Shown: one piece after another, positions 36,555 through 49,187 of the stretch
How the letters are laid out: each line of letters begins with the position of its first letter
Position numbering within the stretch: position 1 is the first letter of the stretch
NCBI GenBank assembly: GCA_928212115.1
Contig: CAKMRJ010005523.1
Span: 245,488,509-245,552,508 of the forward strand
Source of the DNA: Lactuca virosa
Lineage: Eukaryota > Streptophyta > Magnoliopsida > Asterales > Asteraceae
DNA length: 64,000 nt
Direction of reading: 5' to 3'
Notes under the pieces: model-generated
Database searches by the model: none
Seen by the model: the letters and a program-made list of their open reading frames with translations, nothing else
What the model was told of the DNA's origin: nothing
Program-made: the position numbers and the translations under genes

Positions 36555-37142
36555 TACTGCCGCTATATTCACCAAGCCACATTATTAAGGTACAATTTCG
36601 ACTGATAAATGAATATCATTCATTATGTATGTAAAAAATTGGAATTCATCTAGATGGCTTGATTAATTGATCCCTTTTGGTTTGTTTTATGCATATTCTG
36701 ATTAGGGATTCATTATCGGTTTTTTTTCCTATCTCTTCGTCTATAAATCTAAAAAGTAGTCAGTGATGATTATGGATCTGAGTTTGTTGTTCTAACACCT
36801 GCGGTTATTTTGGGCCTTTTGACGGTTGTACTCATGTTATCGCCCCATTGAGGATTCTACTTTTGGGGTTGTTGACGTTTTTGCCCCCGTTTTTGGTGTA
36901 TGGCTTCTGCTGTGTTTTCTTTGCATTGTTGGCGTGTTGCTGCATTGGGGCTTTGAGTATTTTGCACCTGACTGCCCTGCTTATTGACTGAATTGGTTTG
37001 TTCCTCTGTTTACCTGTATGAGCCTTGTGTGCTTATGTTTTATTATTGATTTCTAGTTGTTGATTTTTTGTGATTTTGTATTTTTCATGCTTTCGTGGTG
37101 TGTTGTTGTCAAGGTTTAAGGCTTAGTTTTCCTGTTGTTGGC
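36555..37142. other. CACTA-like interior, no gene recognised
   Basis: A T/G-rich stretch resembling intron or untranslated sequence. Its last five bases, TTGGC (37138-37142), are the left target duplication of the Gypsy insertion. Confidence 0.4.
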
Positions 37143-37333
37143 TGTGACAACCCGAAATTTCTTTCGTCCAAACTGTTAAAAATAAATCAATTCGGAATTT
37201 ATTTCTGCTCTTGTCAGCATTATCTCGGGTCTAATTAAATATTTGAACTCAGTACAACCAAATTTTTGGGTTCAGAAAACGAGGTTTTCTAAGTCAAAGC
37301 ATAACATCCGGGCCAAACACCCCTTCGAGAGGA

Positions 37334-37369
37334 GTGTACGGCCACAAACTCGAGTTTACGGCCGTACAC
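37334..37369. promoter_or_regulatory. 36 bp palindrome upstream of LTR TATA box
   Basis: Arms GTGTACGGCC and GGCCGTACAC flank an AAACTCGAGTTT core, with one mismatched pair. It ends about 34 bases before the TATA box. The 3' LTR copy (56743-56778) keeps it with one base changed. It may be a dimeric protein binding site or hairpin; no function is shown. Confidence 0.6.
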
Positions 37370-37892
37370 CCCCACCCCACCCCTTGGCCAAAAACTCACC
37401 CCTATATAAGGGATGAGTGGCCTTCATTTCACACTTTACACATCTCATAAGCTTTCTCTCTCTACAATTTTCGAGTTTTGCTCAAGGATCTTCAAAATGT
37501 AAGTGATTCTTCACTTCTATTGTGTTTCGATCCCTTTTCTAGTGATGAATCCATGTTTCATCTCATAAATTTCATCTTTTTCTAGATTTTCCCTGTCACC
37601 AAGAACACACACTAGTTCTTGGTGGCTAAAAACCTCATTCCAAGCCTCTTACAGTAAGTAACCACTCCCTATACTTGTTATCTACTAGAAATCATTCATT
37701 ATCACCTAAAAATCGACCCAAATCATGAATACGAAATGGGTTTACGGCCGTACACCCTTCAATGGCCGTAAACTCCATTTTTGGTCGATGATTGGCCTTT
37801 AAACCCTACTATGAGCCGTGCATAAGGCTTAGAACATTTCCAAGAGACTAGAAAGGACCCTGGAACACCAAAAATCACACCTCTCACCAAGT

Positions 37893-38007
37893 GTTTACGG
37901 CCGTAAACTCATGGGTCGTAAACCCATGGGTCGTAAACCCATGGACCGCAAACACTTGGGCCGCAAACTCATGGACCGTAAACTCCTGATTACGGCCGCA
38001 AACTCCC
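37893..38007 (+). repeat. 15-base minisatellite in the LTR
   Basis: About seven degenerate units of the type ATGGGTCGTAAACCC, sharing the CGTAAAC core with the upstream palindrome. The 3' LTR has the same array at about 57313-57426 with substitutions. Confidence 0.75.
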
Positions 38008-39463
38008 CATTTTCAATCACGTGTGATTCTAACACTTAGTTTCAAGTGTTTCCTAGTCCCTAAGGTGGTTTCCTTCCATAACAAATAGTGTTATGTCCTC
38101 ATCTAATACATATATGTGTTACCATATGTTAATAGGATCCACTTGCATACAAAACATCAGTTGACACTCAGCATCCACACTGACCTTACGCTCGAATCTT
38201 ACGAACTGTGAGTTCATACCCATACGCTTTTTCCGAGTTTTCCATGTTTTCAGGGGGGGAATACAAGGAAAAGTACAAGGAAACTTGTGCTCAAAACATA
38301 TTATTTTGCTTAAGATAACTATATGTTTAGAATGCTTTTAACACAGAAAACAGTTTTACCAAACGATTAAGAAATCAACTCGTAGAAACAGTTTTCAAAC
38401 TAAAGTAATGAACTCGTGAAACATTTCGTAAAATGTATATCATACAGATTATAAACTGGATTTTAGTGTTATTACTTGTAAATTGTTAGTCTAAAGTTGG
38501 GGACACGTCCTTGTAACACTCCCCCACCGAATTCGAGAGTGTAGGACTAGCACTTGTAACCAGAATCTCTTGTAGGGAGAGCGTGACTGTTGTGTATAGA
38601 TCTATACGGGACCGACTATCCCGCACCTAAACTGCTAGCTACAGTTAGGCATACATGCCTGTGGTGACAAAGTCATAAAAGGATACTGGCCCCGTTACGT
38701 GCCATATCAAGTTTAAGTACGGTTATGACACCCACAACCCACATAACAGGAATTTACTTTTGTAATAATGAATCAAGGGAACTAACCTCAAAGTAATAAC
38801 CAATTCGATTACTAGAGGGTATTAATAACACCCTTAGGATTAGTTCACCACTTATTTATTAGTTTTATTTATGTAATAAGGCTAATACACCTCACAGAGA
38901 ATAAGCACGGTTTTTCAAGAAAACTACGTCTAACGATACAAGTATGGTAGATACTTGTACACCTCAGACAGGAACAGTTAACCAACTATCAACTTTTAGG
39001 GAAAATATAGGATTTTCCCGGGATAACTCAACCTTTCATAAACGGACTGTTTAACAAATAACCAACGGATAATCAAACATCTTTCATAAGAAATATAGGA
39101 TTTTCTTGGGAAACACTTTTCAAAGGATCAAGGAAACATTTTTTCACCAGAACTAAATACTTATGAACTCACCAGCTTTATGTTGATACTCTTTCAAACT
39201 GCTTGTATTCTCAGGGCAGCTATAGACAGGTACTTTTATCAACTTTTGGGAGAAGACGGAGCATTTGGAGTCACGTCTTTTACTTTTGCTATATACTCTT
39301 ATGTACAGACTATGTTTTCAAACAGATGTAAATAATCACATTGTAATGTAATGGCTGTGTTTACTTTGCTTATTATGATACAACTGTTGTGATACTACGC
39401 ATGACGTCACCCGCCTCCGAACGTTTCCGCCTTTATTTCTGACGGTTCGGGGGTGTGACAGAT

Positions 39464-39475
39464 TGGTATCAGAGC
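39464..39475 (+). other. Primer binding site
   Basis: TGGTATCAGAGC, tRNA-iMet type, three bases after the LTR end. Confidence 0.93.
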
Positions 39476-40074
39476 TATTGTTTATAGTGAACTAAGTATA
39501 CCGAACCTTACATGGTATACAACTATAAACACTAAGGGGCTGAAGTGCTCTGAACTAAAAGTATACTTTTAAAATATAAGTATTTTTACAAAAAAAAGTA
39601 TACAAGTATAGCTACATACCAGAAACAGTATCATGAGTAGAAAAAAACAAAAGTATTTGGATGTTGAACAGTGCGGTTAAACATGGGCAATTATGTAATC
39701 ATGTCTAGGGTCAATATAGCCTAATCAACTATATTCATTCGAGACATGACCAACATGTGCTTGGGAGTGACTGTGGTGTTGCAGCAGGCCTAAAACTTAC
39801 CAAGTATCCATACAACAAAACGTCGATAGAACAAAACAGACAACTTAAAATACTATAGGAGTATTTTACCCAGAGTCAAATACATTGTAGAAACCCATTC
39901 CAAGTGTTACTACTCAGTCTTTCTTAGCGATAGTTTCACTTGCGTTAGTGATCCTTTCTTGTTTATCGCTTGGTAGAACGCTTTATCTATCATATAGAGA
40001 TATACCTTGTTTCATATCTCTTGATTCAAAAGTCTGAAGGGCTTATAATTTTCTTCTTCCTGATATAGTACAAG
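39476..40074 (+). other. Gypsy leader, non-coding
   Basis: 600 bases between PBS and the gag start. No open frame or motif stands out; packaging signals would be expected here. Confidence 0.6.
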
Positions 40075-41430
40075 ATGCCTCCAAAGAAAAGACCCAACAG
40101 AAAGAACAACAATCCTCCAACAGATCCAACCCCTCCACCTCCTCAGTTCGATCCCGCCATGTTTCAGGCAGCTGTTACTGCTGCTGTGGCTGCTGCGATG
40201 TCACAGATAAATCCTGGTGGATCTGGCGGGCCGGGAGGTGGTACTCATCCCCAAATTCATGAAGGTAGTCAGGGACACCAGAAGGAGTGCTCCTATAAAG
40301 ATTTCATGAACGCAAAACCCACATCTTTCGAAGGCAATGGAGGTATTATTGCCCTGACTCGATGGTTCGAGAAGATCGAGTCCATTTTTGAAATTTGTTC
40401 ATGTTCTAAAGCCAACAAGGTGAAATTAGCCGCTTGCACTTTCACCAACAGAGAATTGACCTGGTGGAATGGTCGGGTCAAATCTTTAACCCTGCCAATA
40501 GCAAATGCTATGGGTTGGGAGAGCTTGAAGGAGCTCATGCTAGCTGAGTACTGCCCACGAGGCGAAATGCAGAAACTGGAGCACGAACTCTAGAACCTAA
40601 AGATGAAGGGTTCCGACATTGCTGCTTACACTTCTAGGTTTGAAGATCTAGCACTTCTTTGCCCGGGTATGGTCACCCCAGAAAGCAAAAAGATTGAGAG
40701 ATACATTTGGGGATTGACACAACCAACCAAAGGAAATGTCTTGGCTGCTCGGCCAACTACGTTTGATAGCGCCAAGTGTCTGGCGCAGACTCTGATCGAT
40801 CATGGAGTCGATCTTGATGAGTTGACAACTGTTTCTGAACCACAGAAGGAGGGTAGTGGGAAGAAGAAATTTTGGAACAAACACAAGGGCCAACCCTCTC
40901 GTGAGCCCTCCAAGAAACAACAAACTGTGGCAGTCCACGCTGCTACTACTCCTGTCGCTGCTTCTGCAACTCAAATACCTACCAGTAGATATGTTGGTTC
41001 CCTTCCTCGGTGCGACAAGTGCAGTTACCATCATAATCCCGGCCCATGCCGTGAAATGCTTTGCACCAGCTGTGGCAAAAAGGGGCACACAACTCGAGCT
41101 TGTAAGGCACCAGTCCAATCAACCAATCAGGCATCTGGAGTAGGTGTCGGTCAAGCCTGTTATGGCTATGGTGAGGTCGGACACTATAAGAGAAACTGCC
41201 CCAAGGTAACCACAACTGGCAACACAGGGAGAGTATTAGCGATGGGGCAAGAGGAGACAGTTGCTGACCCTACCGTTGTTACGGGTACGTTCCTTCTCAA
41301 CAACTCTTATGCATGCATTCTTTTCGATTGTGGTGCGGAGAGAAGTTTTGTTAGTCATGCATTCAAACATCTTCTCAAACATAAACCCCAAACGCTAACC
41401 GAAACATTTACCGTCGAGATGGCTAACGGT
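40075..41430 (+). pseudogene. Outer Gypsy gag and protease
   Basis: The start MPPKKRPNRKNNNPP at 40075 follows the leader. The N-terminus is proline- and then alanine-rich (AAVTAAVAAAMSQ). The capsid block is ECSYKDFMNAKP ... ELTWWNGRVKSL, ended by a TAG at 40591-40593 where related copies have Trp. The same frame continues through SRFEDLALLCPGM, cysteine clusters CDKCSYHHNPGPC and CTSCGKKGHTTRAC, and CYGYGEVGHYKRNC, which has lost one knuckle cysteine. The protease motif reads LFDCGAERSFVSH: cysteine replaces the usual Ser/Thr after the catalytic Asp. Confidence 0.88.
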
Positions 41431-42748
41431 GAGAAATAGAGCACTAACGACATATTCGTAGACTGTACCCTTACCCTAAACGACCATTCTTTTCCGATCG
41501 ATCTTATGCCAGTTTCCATAAAAAGCTTCGATGTCATCATCGGCATTGATTGGTTGAGCCCCAATCGTGCTGATATCCTTTGTTACGAAAAAGCTATCCG
41601 TCTCAATCTTCCTTCTGGTGAAACCCTCATGATTTATGGCGATAAACTCAGCTCGAACCTCTGCATCATCTCGTGCATCAAAGCCCAAAAACTGCTACGA
41701 AAGGAGTGCCATGCATTCCTAGCCCACGTCATAAATGAGAAACAGGAAGTTAAAGACCTCGAGAGCATCCCCGAAGTCTGCAACTTTCCTGATGTCTTTC
41801 CCGAGGAGCTTCCGGGAATTCCTCCCGAGCGCCAAGTCGAGTTTCGCATCGACTTAATCCTCGGAGCTACCCCCATAGCTAAATCCCCATACCGCTTAGT
41901 GCCAGCAGAAATGCAGGAGTTATCCAGTCAGCTCAATGAGCTGGTCAACAAAGGATTCATAAGACCGAGTTCCTCACCCTGGGGAGCCCCGATCTTGTTC
42001 GTGAAAAAGAAGGATGGATCCTTTCGGATGTGTATTGATTATCGAGAACTGAACAAGCTCACTGTCAAAAACCGTTATCCCCTTCCCCGAATCGACGACC
42101 TCTTCGATCAACTTCAAGGAGCCAGCTACTTCTCCAAAATAGACGTAAGATCAGGGTACCATCAGCTGCGAGTCCATGAGAGCGATGTTCCTAAGACAAC
42201 ATTTCGGACTCGGTATGGTCACTACGAATTTGTAGTAATCCCCTTCGGTCTAACCAACGCACCGGCAGTATTCATGGACCTGATGAATCGGGTGTGTCAT
42301 CCTTTCCTGTACAAGTTCGTCATCGTGTTCATCGATGATATACTTGTCTATTCCAGAAACGAGGAAGATCACAAACAGCACTAGAGAGTCGTGTTGGAAA
42401 CTCTAAGGGCGGAAAAGCTTTACGCGAAATTCTCCAAGTGCGAATTCTGGATTCGAAAAGTAACCTTCCTAGGTCACGTGGTAAGCGAGGAAGGCATACA
42501 TGTGTATCCCCCAAAAATCAAAGCGATAGAGAGCTGGTCAGCACCGAAGACGCCCACAGAAATTCGTCAATTCTTGGGTCTCGCTGGCTATTATCGCAGA
42601 TTTATCCAGAATTTCTCTAGAATTGCCAAACCCTTAACCACTCTGACTAAGAAATGCGTACCTTTCTGTTGGATTGAAAATCAAGACACTGCGTTCCAAA
42701 CGTTGAAACGGGCCCTATGCAGCGCACCTATCTTGTCTCTGCCCGAAG
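41431..42748 (+). pseudogene. Outer Gypsy reverse transcriptase, left part
   Basis: It continues the frame of gag after a TAG at 41437-41439. It includes VIIGIDWLSPN (end of protease), FPEELPGIPPERQVEF, IRPSSSPWGAPILFVKKKDG, CIDYRELNKLTVKNRYPLPR and the catalytic VFIDDILVYS. A third TAG is at 42382-42384. The frame ends in ILSLPE at the insertion point of the inner element; CGAAG at 42744-42748 is the target duplication. All three stops lie in one otherwise open frame. Confidence 0.9.
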
Positions 42749-45700
42749 TGTGACATCCCGGAATTTAGGGCATAGATTTCAAACGACTAAATTACGGCAA
42801 ATCTATTTGTAATTAACTCATTCAGCTTTAACTGCATCTAATGAAATATAAATGAGTTAATTTCAATTATTATGTAATATCTGTTGATATTTTTATGCCC
42901 AAACGTGTAAACTAGTAATCAAATCAAATCGCTCAACTGCAGCGCTGACTAATGCGTCTGAAAACTGAAATTTAGCATTAATCATTTTTGAGCAAAACAA
43001 ACACTAAAATATGATAGTACATGTTCCCCTGTTTTCGAAAATATGAAGATCGTCAAAAACGAAGTTCGTATGCATAAGATACGACCGTTTTAAGAAAATA
43101 GACAGTAAAACACTATTTTTCTTTAATCGCGTAAAACCGAATCTAACCGTTGACGCACTTATGCTTTGCCGACGGAGTTTCTGAGAGCGTTTTTGCACTC
43201 AAGATATAATATATTATTTAATTTCACACTCGAAATAATTTTTTTAAAAATATTTACAAAAGTCACGAAAACGGACACCGCGAGCCGTTAAGACGCGAAA
43301 CTTCAAACGCAATTTCCCGGAGATCCGTAACTCCAAAAATCAATCCGTTTGAGGTTCTGGAAACCTTGAATTATACTCTATCTAAAAGTGCTTTCGAAAA
43401 AAATATTCGATGCACGAATCCCTAGGCACCCGGTTTTTGCATGTTTTGGACGTGAAATGGAGGTATAACCCCATGTGGGGCCCACATGGGGTGATGGACT
43501 CCAAAAATCTGATCTCTTCCAGCTGGTATAAACCCACGTGCTCTCCTTACACCTCTCCTTCTTTGTGTACAAGTTTCACCAACATAGTACAAGAGATAGG
43601 TGTAGGAGTATGGCTTCTCTATATGTGAGTATGCATTTTTAGTATAAATACATGCATAAGCAGCCTCCAAAATCACACAACTCATCAGCCATCTCTTCTT
43701 TTCACTCTCTCACTCAATATCTATCTCTCGGGTACCCTCTAAACAACCAAGAAGCCACCACCACTTAACCATCCAAAACACCTTCCTTATAACCCCCTTA
43801 ACCACCACCACCCTCCTCAGCCTTCAATTTGGCCAAAAAAAACAAGAAGAAACCGGCAGCAGGAGGCTGCCGGCCACCACCAAACTCCACTGAAACCCCC
43901 ACTGCCATCACCCAAGAACTTCATCCCTAAGCTGTCATTGCTATTAATTTCGATCCCCCAAAAGCTTCTCCATTATTCCTGCATCGAAATACTGTTGAAA
44001 GAAGGAAGAACGAAGGCAGCAGCACCGAACTACCACCTCCGTCAGCCCCCCGTCGCAGCTCACAGCCACCACCAGCACCGCTGGTTCTGCTGCTGCTCCA
44101 CCTCTGTGAGTCATCGCCACCCTCCCTTTCATTTTTCTTTTGTTCTCATCGATTTAAACAAATCAAGGACCACTGTATATATTTTGGTTGTGCCTTCGGT
44201 GTATCACGAAAACGAAGAAGACGAACAGGAGGTTTCCCTCCTGTTTATGAATCAGATACACAAACATGCATGCGATTTTGCCACATACAGTCCCCCAAGT
44301 ATGATATTGTCCAGATTCAACCCCTTACTCCCAAAAACTGTTTTTAAACTAGGTCCTAAGTCCTAAACATACATTTGAAATATTCACAATCTACCCAAAT
44401 TTCGAAAAATCCTTTCAATAGAAGCTCAAAATGTTAAAATAGAAATTTCATAAATTCATTTTTTTTACATATATATACATTTTTATATTTGATTGTTGTT
44501 AAATCTTAAATTATAAAATTGTATTTTGATTTAAATAAATTTTTGGGATTTATTTAAATATTTTGGTAAAATAATAAACTAAATTTTTAGAAAAATTTAT
44601 TTCAATGGATTATTTAAATAAATTTTGAGATAATAAACATTTAGAAAAATTATAAATCATTATACTAGTTCAAATACCCAATCTCTACCAAATATTGATT
44701 TATAACAAATATTTCTAGGAAATTGGATTTATCCCGGAAATCACGACCTCTCGGCAACACATCTCGACTTTCAGAACTACTCGTTAACCACTCGATAAGG
44801 TGAGAGTTACGGCCCCTCTTTTATATTTATTCATTTTGGGGGAGAATACATGTGTTATATAGTATTTATGACACAAATACATAAGTCTTATATGATATGC
44901 ATGCTACAAGTTTAAAGTTATAAAGACTTCCATATCTGAATACTATCATGCAATAGGCTTTACACACTTATACAGGATCGTTATGTTAATATACATATCT
45001 CTGTAAGAGCGAGTAATTTATACTTTTATAAATACGTCAACCATACTCGAATTTTACAAATACTATACTACGAAATTCATTATACCCGGTACTTATCTAT
45101 AATTAAGTTAGGGCTGAGAGTTATTCACAAACTTTTCGTTAATGGTTTTTGAGTGAGACGCTACTATTCATTAGCTGAGTTTAATCACTTAGCCTGCCCC
45201 ACATTGCTATAATCGTTAATCTTCGGAGCGAGGTATATATATATAGATCTATATGGGGTCGACAACCCCACCTGCGGTTGCTAGCTACAACCATCGACTG
45301 ATCAATCGAAGCAGGTGATATGTGTCTACGATCGTTACTACGATGTCCAATGAAGCGTCGTAGGGAGGGGTACTTTTCGTCCATAGCTCGATTATAGAAC
45401 TCACTAAAAACATTAACACGAATCTCTCTCACTTTTTTTCACTACAACCTTAGGTTTGGTTGCTTTCAGAACTATTTTTAAGTATAGTAGTTACTTATAC
45501 AATGGATATATTTAAACTTTCATGAAGTTATTTTAAACACTTTTTCTTTAAAAGCATGGGTTTATTTAAAAAAACACTTTTGGACTTTTGAAAGTATTAT
45601 TACTGCGGCTAGCAGAAAACCTGTGACTCTCACCAACCTTGTGTTGACTTTCAAAATATATGTCTTCTCAGGAAATCAGTGAAATTTCGGGCACACTCAG

Positions 45701-45944
45701 ACGATGGAAAACATGGCACAAGTACTTTAATTTTCTACTTTTGAACTGTTATGCCTAACTGTCAAGGCAAACTCGTATTATTATCTTATTACTATCTGTA
45801 AGAACCTTGTATGAAAACATAATTATGTAATGAAATGTTGTTTTGTTTATTGTTGTACTTGTGCTGTATATTCAATTTATCTGTGATCCATGAACTTAGT
45901 CGCACAGCCCGGCATGTTCCGCCGCCTCGGCCGGGGGTGTGACA
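42749..45944 (+). repeat. 5' LTR of inner Gypsy element (3196 bp)
   Basis: It starts TGTGACATCCCGG and ends GGGTGTGACA. TATA box TATAAATA at 43643-43650. The palindrome TATAGATCTATA is at 45242-45253, followed by CACCTGCGGTTGCTAGCTAC. Open stretches such as 43938-44366 are not conserved in frame in the partner LTR and are not genes. Confidence 0.94.
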
Positions 45945-45947
45945 AAT

Positions 45948-45959
45948 TGGTATCAGAGC
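45948..45959 (+). other. Primer binding site
   Basis: TGGTATCAGAGC, tRNA-iMet type, three bases after the LTR end. Confidence 0.93.
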
Positions 45960-46135
45960 TAAGTTGGCTATAGAGAACTCGTATCCTCGAAAGTGGAATA
46001 CAACTATAGCAACTAGCTTCTATCAAAAGTATTATTAATAATAAAACTACTTCTCGACTACTTACGGTACGATAGTTGGGAAGTACAAAACAATGATTAA
46101 TAATAATACCAACCCCACCAACCTTAATATATAAG

Positions 46136-46198
<63 letters not shown>

Positions 46199-46737
46199 TC
46201 TGACCCGCGATGAGAACACTTAATAAAAATTCTAAACACCCCTTCAACTAAAACTACCAACTCAACCCTTTAGGTCAAACGCCTCAATTAAAGGTTAGTA
46301 CCGTACATAAGCCATACCACAAATAAACCTGGAATGCGCGCCTATGTTATTTATGGTCGGGCCGGTGCACAACCAACCTTGAGTAAGGAGTTTGACAGAC
46401 TAGAACGGTTGAGCGTTTTAGAGATTGAAGAATGTTCTCCAGATTCGTTGCAGCAACCTAGTACCTTAGAATCCATATATACATTTTAAAACATTAATAA
46501 ATTTCAAAATCATTAGCAATTAAGATCCCCTTCTATCATTCGGAAATCTAGAGGATTTCTAAACCAATAACCTTTCCCCCTGTCATTGGAAAATCGGTAG
46601 GATTTCAGGATTCAGTCTCACTCTAAGACTTGGAAATCTATGGGCTTATAGGAATAAATGCAATAAAAATTTTACATGCTTGTTATAATTAAGTAGTACG
46701 AACAACTTAAGTGTGTCTTTTCTAAACGTTTAGGACA
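45960..46737 (+). other. Inner Gypsy leader with (TA)n
   Basis: Non-coding leader between PBS and gag start. A TA microsatellite occupies about 46139-46197. The poly-Tyr/Ile frames on the other strand come from this repeat. Confidence 0.7.
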
Positions 46738-48417
46738 ATGCCTCGACGAAAAGAACCACGAGTTCGTCCGCCACCGACTCCCCGATCTAACAGGGGAAGT
46801 GCTCCTGAGATAACTCAAACAACAGAAGGAACTCCAGACCCTGAAGAAGCCCCAGGTGCTACAAATAACCACCAAAATTTCCAGATGGATCCCATTATGA
46901 TGCAAAACATGCTTGCACAAGGGATTGCTACGGCCTTGGCAACTTATGAGGCTGCTCGAAACGGGAATACTGGAAATAGTGGAAGTGGTACTCCTGTAAT
47001 TACCCAAAACAATCCGAGGCACTGCTCTTACAAAGAATTCATGGGTTGTAAACCCCGACCCTTCTACGGAACTGAAGGAGTTGTTGGATTGTCCCGATGG
47101 ATCGAAAAGATTGAAGTTGTCTTTCACATCAGCTCTTGCCCCGATGACTGCAGGGTTAAGTACGCTACCTACACACTGATGGATGCTGCCTTAACTTGGT
47201 GGAACAACCATGCCAAGACCGTGGGAATTGCGGAAGCCTATGCGATGGGATGGGAACAGCTAAAACTAATGATGACTAAGGTGTATTGCCCACGGCAGGA
47301 GATTCAGGCACTAGAACAAGAACTCTGGAATCTAACCATGCAAGGATCAGAGGTAGCTGTTTATACCTCCCGATTCGAAGATCTTGCAACCCTTTGTCCT
47401 GGAATGGTGCCTTCAGAAGACAAAAAGACGGAGAGATACATTTGGGGATTGTCATCACCAGTCCAACGTCTGGTTACTGTATCCAGACCCTCCACTTTTG
47501 ACAGCGCCAAGCAACTGGCTTATGAGTTGACTGAACAATGTATCCGACGAGGCACCATGGTCCCCGCAAAAGAAAAGAACCAAACTGGAAATTCAAAGAG
47601 AAAGTTCCAGGGGAAGCCGAAAGGGAACTTCAAGCACCGTAAGCCAAACCCAAATCCTATAACAGTGTATGCTGCAGTCACAACCACTCCCACTCCAGCA
47701 AAGCCCTACGCTGGAGCTCTACCTCGCTGCCCTAAGTGCAACTATCATCATGTTGGAGACTGCATGATCTGTAGCAACTGCAAATTAAGGGGTCATACCG
47801 CCAGATTTTGCAAAAAGAACCCAAACAACACAGCCTCAAATACTACCGCAAAAGAAAGTCGAACCTGCTTCGAGTGCAACCAACCAGGACATTTCAGGAA
47901 AGATTGTCCTAAGCTGAAGAGACAGGGTGGTCAAGGAAGGGCGTTTGTGATAGGTGTGGGAGACGCACGCCAGGAACCAACTGTGGTTACTGGTACGTTT
48001 CCTATCGACAATATTTATGCTTCCGTATTATTTGACACTGGTGCCGATAAGAGCTTTATTTCCCACCAGTTTAGAAAAATGATAAATCATGAATCATGCA
48101 AACTCAATAATGCTTACACGGTAGAAGTAGCCAATGGTCAAATAGAAAGCACCTTAGAAATACTTACAAACTGCCTTCTCACCCTGAATAATCACGTGTT
48201 CCCTGTCGACTTAATGCCCACAACCATTGGAAGTTTCGATGTAATCATCGGAATGGATTGGTTATCAGCCCATCGAGCGGAGATTCTATGTTATGAAAAA
48301 GCTGTACGATTACCCTTACCAAACAATGAAACCCTTGTAATTTACGGAGATAAGTCCGGGAAAAACCTCAGAGTCATTACTTGCATGAAGGCAAGGAAGT
48401 GTTTGCAAAAGAGATGA
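46738..48417 (+). pseudogene. Inner Gypsy gag and protease
   Basis: A 559-codon open frame starting MPRRKEPRVRPPPTPRS. The capsid domain is at about residues 95-245 (CSYKEFMGCKPRPFYG ... ALTWWNNHAKTVG ... SRFEDLATLCPGM). Cysteine clusters CPKCNYHHVGDC, CSNCKLRGHTARFC and CFECNQPGHFRKDC lie at about 335-395. The protease active site VLFDTGADKSFISH is at about residue 430, and VIIGMDWLS at about 500. The frame ends at TGA 48415-48417, but related copies and the downstream sequence in the same frame show that gag and pol were one continuous polyprotein, so this stop is a lesion. Confidence 0.9.
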
Positions 48418-49187
48418 TATGCTTTCTTAGCCCACGTGGTGGATACGCAAGGCAAGGGTAAGGAAATCAAAGACATACCACAAGTGTGCGACTACTCGGA
48501 CGTATTTCCAGAAGACCTACCTGGAGTACCTCCTGTCAGACAGGTTGAGTTTCGAATCAACCTTATCCCGGGTGCAGCACCAGTGGCACGATCTCCTTAT
48601 TGCCTGGCTCCATCGGAAATGCAAGAACTATCCAGTCAAATTCAAGAACTTCTCGACAAAGGCTTTATCCGGCCAAGCTTCTCTCCATGGGGAGCCCCGG
48701 TATTGTTTGTCAAAAAGAAGGATGGTTCGTTCAGGATGTGCATCGACTATCGAGAGTTGAACAAGCTCACTATTAAAAACCGGTATCCACTCCCGAGGAT
48801 CGATGACCTGTTCGACCAATTACAAGGATCCTGCTACTACTCGAAGATCGACCTACGATCCGGCTATCATCAACTTAGAGTTCAAGAAGCAGATATTCCA
48901 AAGACGGCATTTCGAACCAGATACGGCCACTATGAGTTTCTAGTGATGTCATTTGGACTGACAAACGCACTTGCCGTATTCATGGACCTTATGAATCGGG
49001 TGTGTAAACCCTACTTGGACAAATTTTTGTGATTGTCTTCATCGATGACATATTAATATACTCATGAACCAAGGAAGAACATGGCCAACACTTCCGTTTA
49101 ATTCTAGAACTATTAAGAAAAGAAAAAGTTTATGCAAAGTTTTCTAAGTGTGAGTTCTGGATTAACGAAGTTCATTTCCTCGGTCAT
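48418..49187 (+). pseudogene. Inner Gypsy reverse transcriptase
   Basis: In the gag frame after the TGA: YSDVFPEDLPGVPPVRQVEF, IRPSFSPWGAPVLFVKKKDG, CIDYRELNKLTIKNRYPLPR and SFGLTNALAVFMDLM. Two extra bases in a T run near 49025 shift the frame just before the catalytic VFIDDILIYS, and a TGA follows at 49065-49067. After that the frame is open to the end of pol. RT copies element RNA into DNA; with these breaks it cannot be made in one piece. Confidence 0.9.

Larger units (their letters stand above)
37143..39460 (+). repeat. 5' LTR of outer Gypsy element (2318 bp)
   Basis: It starts TGTGACAACCCG and ends GGGTGTGACA. A TATA box (TATATAAG, 37403-37410) follows a 36 bp near-perfect palindrome (37334-37369). 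A 15-base minisatellite lies at 37893-38007, and the palindrome TATAGATCTATA at 38595-38606. It matches 56552-58881 closely; by eye there are about 20 differences in the last 1.4 kb. Confidence 0.93.

Noticed and set aside
37893..38007. Short regularly repeated units considered as a CRISPR array
   Set aside because: Units are 15 bases, tandem and without unique spacers, and sit in a plant LTR; this is a minisatellite.
43938..44366. 142-codon open frame in the inner Gypsy 5' LTR
   Set aside because: The partner LTR copy breaks the frame (only a shorter part is open at 52785-53045), so it is not maintained as coding.
45181..45432. 83-codon minus-strand frame in both inner Gypsy LTRs (also 53859-54110)
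   Set aside because: It exists twice only because the LTR does; no domain, and it overlaps the conserved palindrome block.
45877..46260. Tyr/Ile-repeat proteins on the minus strand (also at 63128-63553 and 31330-31563)
   Set aside because: The repeats are translations of TA microsatellites, not membrane proteins.
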